A DNA stretch of 10,255 bases from Euperipatoides rowelli (Eukaryota > Onychophora > Udeonychophora > Euonychophora > Peripatopsidae), in the NCBI GenBank assembly GCA_003024985.2, contig PXIH01S0022865.1; one strand, 5' to 3'. The position numbers were made by a program, and so were the translations under genes. The notes under the pieces are model-generated. The model was not told the origin of the DNA. It ran no database searches and worked only from the letters and a program-made list of their open reading frames with translations. Shown piece after piece: positions 6,961 to 10,255 of this stretch. Each line of letters opens with the position of its first letter. The first letter of the stretch is position 1.

Positions 6961-8010
6961 TGGCATCTTTTATGTACATGAGTACCCTTTTTGCAGCATT
7001 CCAGTGTTTTGTATTGAATTTGGTGCAGTACTGTGATAATTTACCAACTGTGTATTCTATATATGGCCTTGTTCTCTATGAGAGGTATAGCAGTCCTCCA
7101 ATGAGTTATCTGCAAGGTAAGTTTTTTGTTTCTGTATCTTCTCCTCCCTACTCTTCTATGAAATCATTTTGTGTTTTCATGGGTGTTTTGGTTCCCTTAC
7201 AGTTTTGTAGTCCAAATTTTTCTAATAGATATTTGATGTATAGCTTTTGTGACAGTGATATACTTCTGTCCTTTGATTGTTTGAAGTTTACACCTAACAA
7301 ATCGGATACTTTGCCCATATATTTAATTGCTAAGCAACTTTCAAGTAAGTGCCTTGCTTTTTGTCTTACTTTTTTATTTTCAGATAAGGTAAATATATCA
7401 TCAACATAAACTGTTGAAATAAGTTTTCCATATGTTGTGTTGTTTTCATATATGCAGGGAACAACTTCATTTATAGTGAAGCCTTTTTCTTTCAATGTTC
7501 TATCTAGTTGGATATTCCAGCATCTTACACTTTGTTTTAACCCATAGAGTGATTTTTGTAGATTGCAATATAATTTTTCTTGTCCCCTTTGTGGGAATCC
7601 TTCTGGTTGTTCCATATAAATTATTTCCTTTAGGTCACTGTGTAAATATGCAGTTTTCACATCATATTGGTCTAGTATCCATCTTTTTTCAGTGGCAACT
7701 GCAGTTACCTAATTGTTGTGAAGCTTGATACTGGAGCACATACTTCTTCGTAATCTGTTCCACATTTTTGTGTGAAGACATTTGCCAAAAGACGTGCTTT
7801 GAAAACCTTTGTGTTTCACTTGGTGGGTTGGCTTTCTTTTTTGTATAGACCCATTTACATTTGGTTGCTGTTTTCCCATGGGGTAGCTCAGTTAGGTTCC
7901 ATACTTTAAGTTTATATAAGGATTTAATCTCTTCATTCATGGCTTCAATCCATTAGCTTGTTTTGGTTGAGTTTATTGCCTCTTTGTATGAATTAGGATT
8001 GCTTTATTGG
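6961..8010 (-). pseudogene. Copia reverse transcriptase (RVT_2) domain (frameshifted)
   Basis: The domain starts near 8010 with an eroded EA...W.EAMNEEI segment and the frame 7940-7689 (MNEEIKSLYKLKVWNL, TKCKWVYTKK). The best-kept part is 7660-7148, 170 residues: KTAYLHSDLKEIIYMEQPEGF at its start, then LYGLKQSVRCWN, then the catalytic YVDD at 7397-7408 (residues about 85-88), then YMGKVSDLLGVNF and KYLLEKFGLQNCKGTKTPM. These are standard Copia motifs in order. Toward 6961 another frame continues with the segment that joins RT to RNase H. Stop codons or frame changes occur near 7965, 7850, 7740, 7690 and 7148. The ATG-led starts in these frames are internal. Confidence 0.9.
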
Positions 8011-8307
8011 TGTGTTTTGTTGTTTTCTTCCCTTGTCTTAGTGTCATTTGATGACATCTTTCTTCTATTTCTTTGGCTTACCTTTCTTTGCCTCTGCTAT
8101 GTTTTGTTTGGCAGTTGTATCTTCCTGTGGTGTTGACGTTGTCTCAGTAACATCAGTATCATTTGGTTGATAGAACTCAATTTCAAAGTCATTGTTATTT
8201 TTGTACCATTAGTTTTTCCAATTATTATTGTTTGGTTTTCATTTTAATATCCAGTCCCTTGATTTTTGTATACATCCCTTTTCAGGTATCCAGACTTGAT
8301 ATCCTCT
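7966..8307 (-). pseudogene. Copia integrase-RT linker
   Basis: After the integrase core the minus strand reads GYQVWIPEKG...KSRD, the usual C-terminal element of Copia integrase. A low-complexity charged and Thr/Gln-rich spacer follows (DTDVTETTSTPQEDTT, then KKGKPKK). Such acidic or basic linkers separate integrase from reverse transcriptase in the polyprotein and are poorly conserved. Several stop codons occur. Confidence 0.65.
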
Positions 8308-8935
8308 TCAATGTAGGGGGTATTCTATTAGAATTCCCTTTTCTGCTCTTCCCATTAATTTAGAGATTTGTCTCTGTTTTGGGATATGTAGGGCTGTTTT
8401 GCATCTTATGGCTGTAAGATGTCTAACACTTGGTTTATTTCCTACCCATAGCTCATATGGTGTCTTGTCTACATTGTGACTGTTGGTGCAGCGATTTTTG
8501 ATGTACACAACTGTGTAAATCAGTTCTGCCCATGCTGCTTTTGGGAATAGGTTGGTGTTCATTTGACTCCTTACTAGGTCCAGCAAAGTTCTATTCATTC
8601 TTTCCACTGTTCTATTCTGTTCTGGAGTATATACCATTCTTTTTTCATATGTGATACCTGTTTGTCACAAAATGTATCCCATTCTTTTGAACAGTATTCT
8701 AGTCCATTATCTGTAGTTACTATTTTTAGAAATTTCCAAGTCTGATTTTCAACCTGAGTTTTCCATGTTTTGAAGGTTTTAAAAGTCTCTTCTTTTTTCT
8801 TTAAGAAGTATTCATTTGTAGGCTATATCTACTAGCATCATCTATTTGGTTAAGATTAACATGCTTTTCCCCAACTCATAGTGTGTATCATCCCAGAATA
8901 TCTGTATGCACTAGGTCTAGTATTTCATTATTATT
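8308..8935 (-). pseudogene. Copia integrase catalytic core (broken)
   Basis: The core opens with LDLVHTDI (HTD at 8900-8908, holding the first catalytic Asp), then an IDDASRY segment. TTDNGLEY follows (TDNG at 8703-8714, second Asp). The frame 8637-8308 then begins YTPEQN..VERMNRTLLD, the segment with the catalytic Glu, followed by WAELIYTVVYIKNRC and TPYELWVG.KPSV. Integrase inserts the DNA copy into the genome. In the last motif the usual Gly after EQN is Arg. At least three frame changes or stops lie between the HTD and TDNG motifs. The start of the 8637 frame is not a real initiation site. Confidence 0.87.
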
Positions 8936-9295
8936 TTGATTATTTGCATCATTTTTGGGAAAGGAATGACGGTATATTTTCCAATTTGGAAGTCATTGCA
9001 AGGAGTTGGCTCGGATATTTTGCAATCTAATCCCCTTAATATATTCCTAATATACATTTTTATAATTTGTTTTTTATTTACATGCATAAATCTTCGTTGA
9101 CATAAATCAAATAATTTTGTTTTAATATCCTTATAAGTCAGATATGCTTTATCCCCATTACTTGATGATTTGGGTTTAGTTTTAATGGTGTATAATTTTC
9201 CTATTCTCTTGCTTTGATTTCCAGTTTTCTTTCTTGTGCACCATATACTTATTTAGCAGCCTTTTTTTATTAAATACAACATTTGTATTATTATT
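8936..9295 (-). pseudogene. Copia GAG-pre-integrase / integrase zinc-binding region
   Basis: On the minus strand one reads TRKKTGNQSKRIGKLY, then LCQRRFMHVNKKQIIKM (about 9060-9110). The latter corresponds to the His-rich part of the HHCC zinc site, and an IGK segment with one Cys retained follows near 8980-9000. In intact members two His and two Cys bind zinc; here one His before the RRF and one Cys seem replaced. It joins protease to the integrase core. Confidence 0.7.
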
Positions 9296-9560
9296 TATTA
9301 GTTAGTTGACAGATAAAATGTTATGTTTAAGTCCTGGAAGTAACAATGTGTTTTTCGCTTGGAAAAAAGATATATTATTAATGTTATTGTTTATTATTTT
9401 AGCATTTACTGTGCCTTTTCCTGTGGCTGGAGTTGTAAATCCATCTCCTGTCAAAATATTTTCAATGGAAATATTTTTATTCAGTGTTGTAAAATAGTTT
9501 TTATTCTGAGTCATGTGGTGGGAGGGGGGGGGGCGCCTGAGTCAATAATCCAGATATTAT
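9296..9560 (-). pseudogene. Copia protease domain (split by a C-run)
   Basis: The frame above 9511 ends with IWIIDSGA (DSGA at 9532-9543), the active-site segment of the Copia aspartic protease that would cut the polyprotein. It then runs into a homopolymer of C on the minus strand. The open frame 9514-9302 continues with MTQNKNYF, a GDGFTTPATGKG segment and LLLPGLKHNILSVN, the known end of the domain. Together they cover the usual length. The run of about ten C changes the frame between the catalytic Asp and the following HHM-type segment. Confidence 0.83.
9524..9533. repeat. Homopolymer of 10 G (plus strand)
   Basis: Ten consecutive G in otherwise AT-rich DNA, just after the DSGA codons of the Copia protease on the minus strand. 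It looks like an insertion or slippage expansion, or a sequencing or assembly error. Confidence 0.75.
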
Positions 9561-9629
9561 CAGTTTTAATAATTGTGTCACAGTTCGCATTCATATCAGC
9601 TGTTAGAAATGATTTTTTATTGTAGCTTT

Positions 9630-9692
9630 TTATTATTTTAGTTTTTGATGGGCAGTCTTTAGCAAAGTGTCCTGGCACAACATTTGTGACTT
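9630..9692 (-). pseudogene. Copia gag nucleocapsid, zinc-knuckle half
   Basis: The minus strand encodes PGHFAKDCPSK (GHFAKDC at 9652-9672). This is the second half of a CCHC zinc knuckle, which binds element RNA in the particle. The two N-terminal cysteines are not in this frame. Exactly here the SINE target duplication begins, with a two-base length difference between its two copies, so the knuckle is cut. The residues that the open frame 9771-9511 shows before VTNVVPGHF are SINE sequence, not gag. Confidence 0.75.
9677..9692. repeat. SINE target-site duplication, copy next to the A tail
   Basis: ACAACATTTGTGACTT, matching 9983-9996 apart from two extra bases. One base separates it from the T-run. 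It originates from Copia gag sequence. Confidence 0.75.
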
Positions 9693-9982
9693 CTTTTTTT
9701 TTTTTAATAAATCTTCCCTCCAAAGAGAGAAGAGATGTATTTTTGTATAAATAGTTACTTAGTGAATACAATTATCTTAAATCTGTTTATAACAATTTAT
9801 TACTTATTAAATTAGAATGGTAGGTTCTTATTGATGGTAAAGGACAGTGTACTTGGTAAAAACCCAAAGTGTGCTGTTAAAACTAGGGAGAAAAAAACGT
9901 CCCATAACTGCCCTAGCCGGGGATTGAACATGGATCCCCAGGGTTAATCCAAATACTCTCACCACTTGGCCACCAGATCTTG
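9693..9982 (-). mobile_element. tRNA-derived SINE inserted in the Copia gag
   Basis: On the minus strand this begins CAAGATCTGGTGGCC. It has a pol III A box (TGGCCAAGTGG, 9962-9972) and a B box (TGTTCAATCCC, 9920-9930) 31 bases apart, as in tRNA genes. A body of about 200 bases of unrecognised origin follows, ending in A12 (T-run 9694-9705). ACAACTTGTGACTT at 9983-9996 and ACAACATTTGTGACTT at 9677-9692 flank it as a target-site duplication with a two-base difference. SINEs are transcribed by RNA polymerase III and copied by a partner LINE. The partner usually shares the 3' tail; I cannot name it. Confidence 0.83.
9911..9980 (-). promoter_or_regulatory. tRNA-like head with pol III A and B boxes
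   Basis: A box at 9962-9972 and B box at 9920-9930 (minus strand) form an internal type-2 pol III promoter. The B box differs from the GGTTCGANTCC consensus at a few positions. The arms do not fold into a clean cloverleaf by eye, so it is a SINE head and not a functional tRNA. Confidence 0.75.
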
Positions 9983-9996
9983 ACAACTTGTGACTT
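9983..9996. repeat. SINE target-site duplication, copy next to the tRNA head
   Basis: ACAACTTGTGACTT is the partner of 9677-9692 and sits immediately outside the SINE 5' end. Confidence 0.75.
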
Positions 9997-10105
9997 TTCA
10001 GATTTATTAGAAGAAATTTTCTTTTTGGAAGTGGAGTGGAAGTAGAAAAGTTATTTTAAATTAAAAGATAACCTGTTGTTTTGATTTTGATAGCTCTCCC
10101 CTGCC
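9997..10105 (-). pseudogene. Copia gag fragment upstream of the SINE (probable)
   Basis: On the minus strand, the sequence before the SINE reads in one frame TSKKKISSNKSEK, a Lys/Ser-rich stretch of the kind that precedes the zinc knuckle in Copia gag. A nearby frame reads GESYQNQNNRLSF. The Glu-Lys end meets the target duplication, so it would continue into the knuckle at 9692 if the SINE were absent. The frames are broken and the composition is low-complexity, so identity rests mainly on position. Confidence 0.5.
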
Positions 10106-10255
10106 TTTATATTATTATTATTATTCAGTTTATTCAAACAAATAATTATTACAATAGCTCATAAGGCATAAAGCCCAAAAGGATAATATGCCTATTACAT
10201 GAAATGAGACAAAATAGAAAAATCGATTAAATTTACAATATAATACTAAATTACA
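10106..10255 (-). mobile_element. 3' end of a second non-LTR retrotransposon
   Basis: Read on the minus strand, the window edge leads into a non-coding segment containing GGGCTTTATGCCTTATGAGC, then an AATAAA signal (10129-10134), then (AAT)5 at 10111-10125. A short 3' UTR with a polyadenylation-like signal and a trinucleotide tail is typical of CR1/L2/jockey-like insertions. The coding part would lie beyond the right edge. Its tail points into the Copia gag, so it probably inserted there and removed the link to the Copia 5' end. Confidence 0.55.
10111..10125. repeat. (ATT)5 trinucleotide repeat
   Basis: Five ATT units on the plus strand, read as the AAT tail of the minus-strand non-LTR element. 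Confidence 0.8.

Larger units (their letters stand above)
6207..10105 (-). mobile_element. Ty1/Copia LTR retrotransposon, degenerate, 5' part lost or outside
   Basis: On the minus strand the domains run gag nucleocapsid, protease, integrase, reverse transcriptase, RNase H, then 3' LTR. Integrase before reverse transcriptase is the diagnostic Copia order. Each domain has family motifs (listed separately), but frames change many times, so it encodes no working polyprotein. The 3' LTR is about 200 bp and ends CAACA. No second LTR appears to the right within the window. The gag part is split by a SINE at 9693-9982, and sequence beyond about 10105 belongs to another element. The left outer base is set by the LTR end; the right limit is approximate. 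Confidence 0.88.

Noticed and set aside
6960-7409. 149-residue open frame on the plus strand
   Set aside because: It is antisense to the clear Copia reverse transcriptase and RT-RNase H segment, and its hydrophobic product has no recognisable domain.
7495-8363. Plus-strand open frames at 7495-7728 and 8163-8363
   Set aside because: They are antisense to Copia reverse transcriptase, linker and integrase motifs on the minus strand.
9306-9625. Plus-strand open frames opposite the protease
   Set aside because: They are shadows of the minus-strand Copia protease, and the frame crosses the G-run.
9911-9980. Functional tRNA gene
   Set aside because: A and B boxes are present but the arms do not pair into a clean cloverleaf. 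The sequence continues into a body with an A tail and flanking duplication, which makes it a SINE.
1-10255. CRISPR array, bacterial operon or defence system
   Set aside because: No regularly spaced repeats and no prokaryotic gene organisation exist here, and splice sites with eukaryotic transposons show nuclear animal DNA.

Overview
This is AT-rich (roughly 70%) nuclear DNA from an animal, most likely an invertebrate. The evidence is a spliced sushi (CCP) exon with consensus splice sites, together with a crowd of decayed eukaryotic transposable elements from several classes. An arthropod is my best guess because of the mix of mariner-like, pogo-like, CR1/jockey-like and Copia elements, but I cannot name a species. 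No bacterial, archaeal or organellar gene is present, and no element looks intact.

Layout, left to right. About 340-2960 (+) is a badly decayed non-LTR retrotransposon of the jockey/CR1/L2 type, with pieces of endonuclease, reverse transcriptase and the C-terminal tail spread over several frames. 2961-3923 is AT-rich and gene-free; it holds one hairpin, one T-run and one short dispersed repeat. 3924-4565 (+) is a shortened mariner-like DNA transposon that keeps both inverted termini and the C-terminal end of its transposase. 4725-5499 is a 775-bp non-coding element with pogo/Tigger-like termini and flanking TA dinucleotides. 5579-5749 (-) is the only host coding sequence I can support: one complete sushi module on a phase 1-1 exon. 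6081-6206 is a block dense in promoter-like motifs. 6207 to about 10105 (-) is a Ty1/Copia LTR retrotransposon with 3' LTR, RNase H, reverse transcriptase, integrase, protease and gag nucleocapsid remnants, in that order from left to right. Its 5' LTR is not visible. A tRNA-derived SINE (9693-9982, -) with an A tail and target-site duplication has split its gag zinc-knuckle region. 10111-10255 (-) is the 3' end of a second non-LTR element with an (AAT)n tail.

Relations. The sushi exon, which runs in the same direction as the Copia element, belongs to a minus-strand host gene whose other exons are not visible. The transposons probably sit in its introns or flanks. The SINE is younger than the Copia element it interrupts, yet its own duplications have diverged, so the whole stack is old. 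The best leads are the SINE-in-Copia nesting, the pogo-like non-autonomous element, the mariner deletion derivative, the orphan sushi exon and the motif-dense block next to the LTR. I found no convincing sign of a wholly new biological system.
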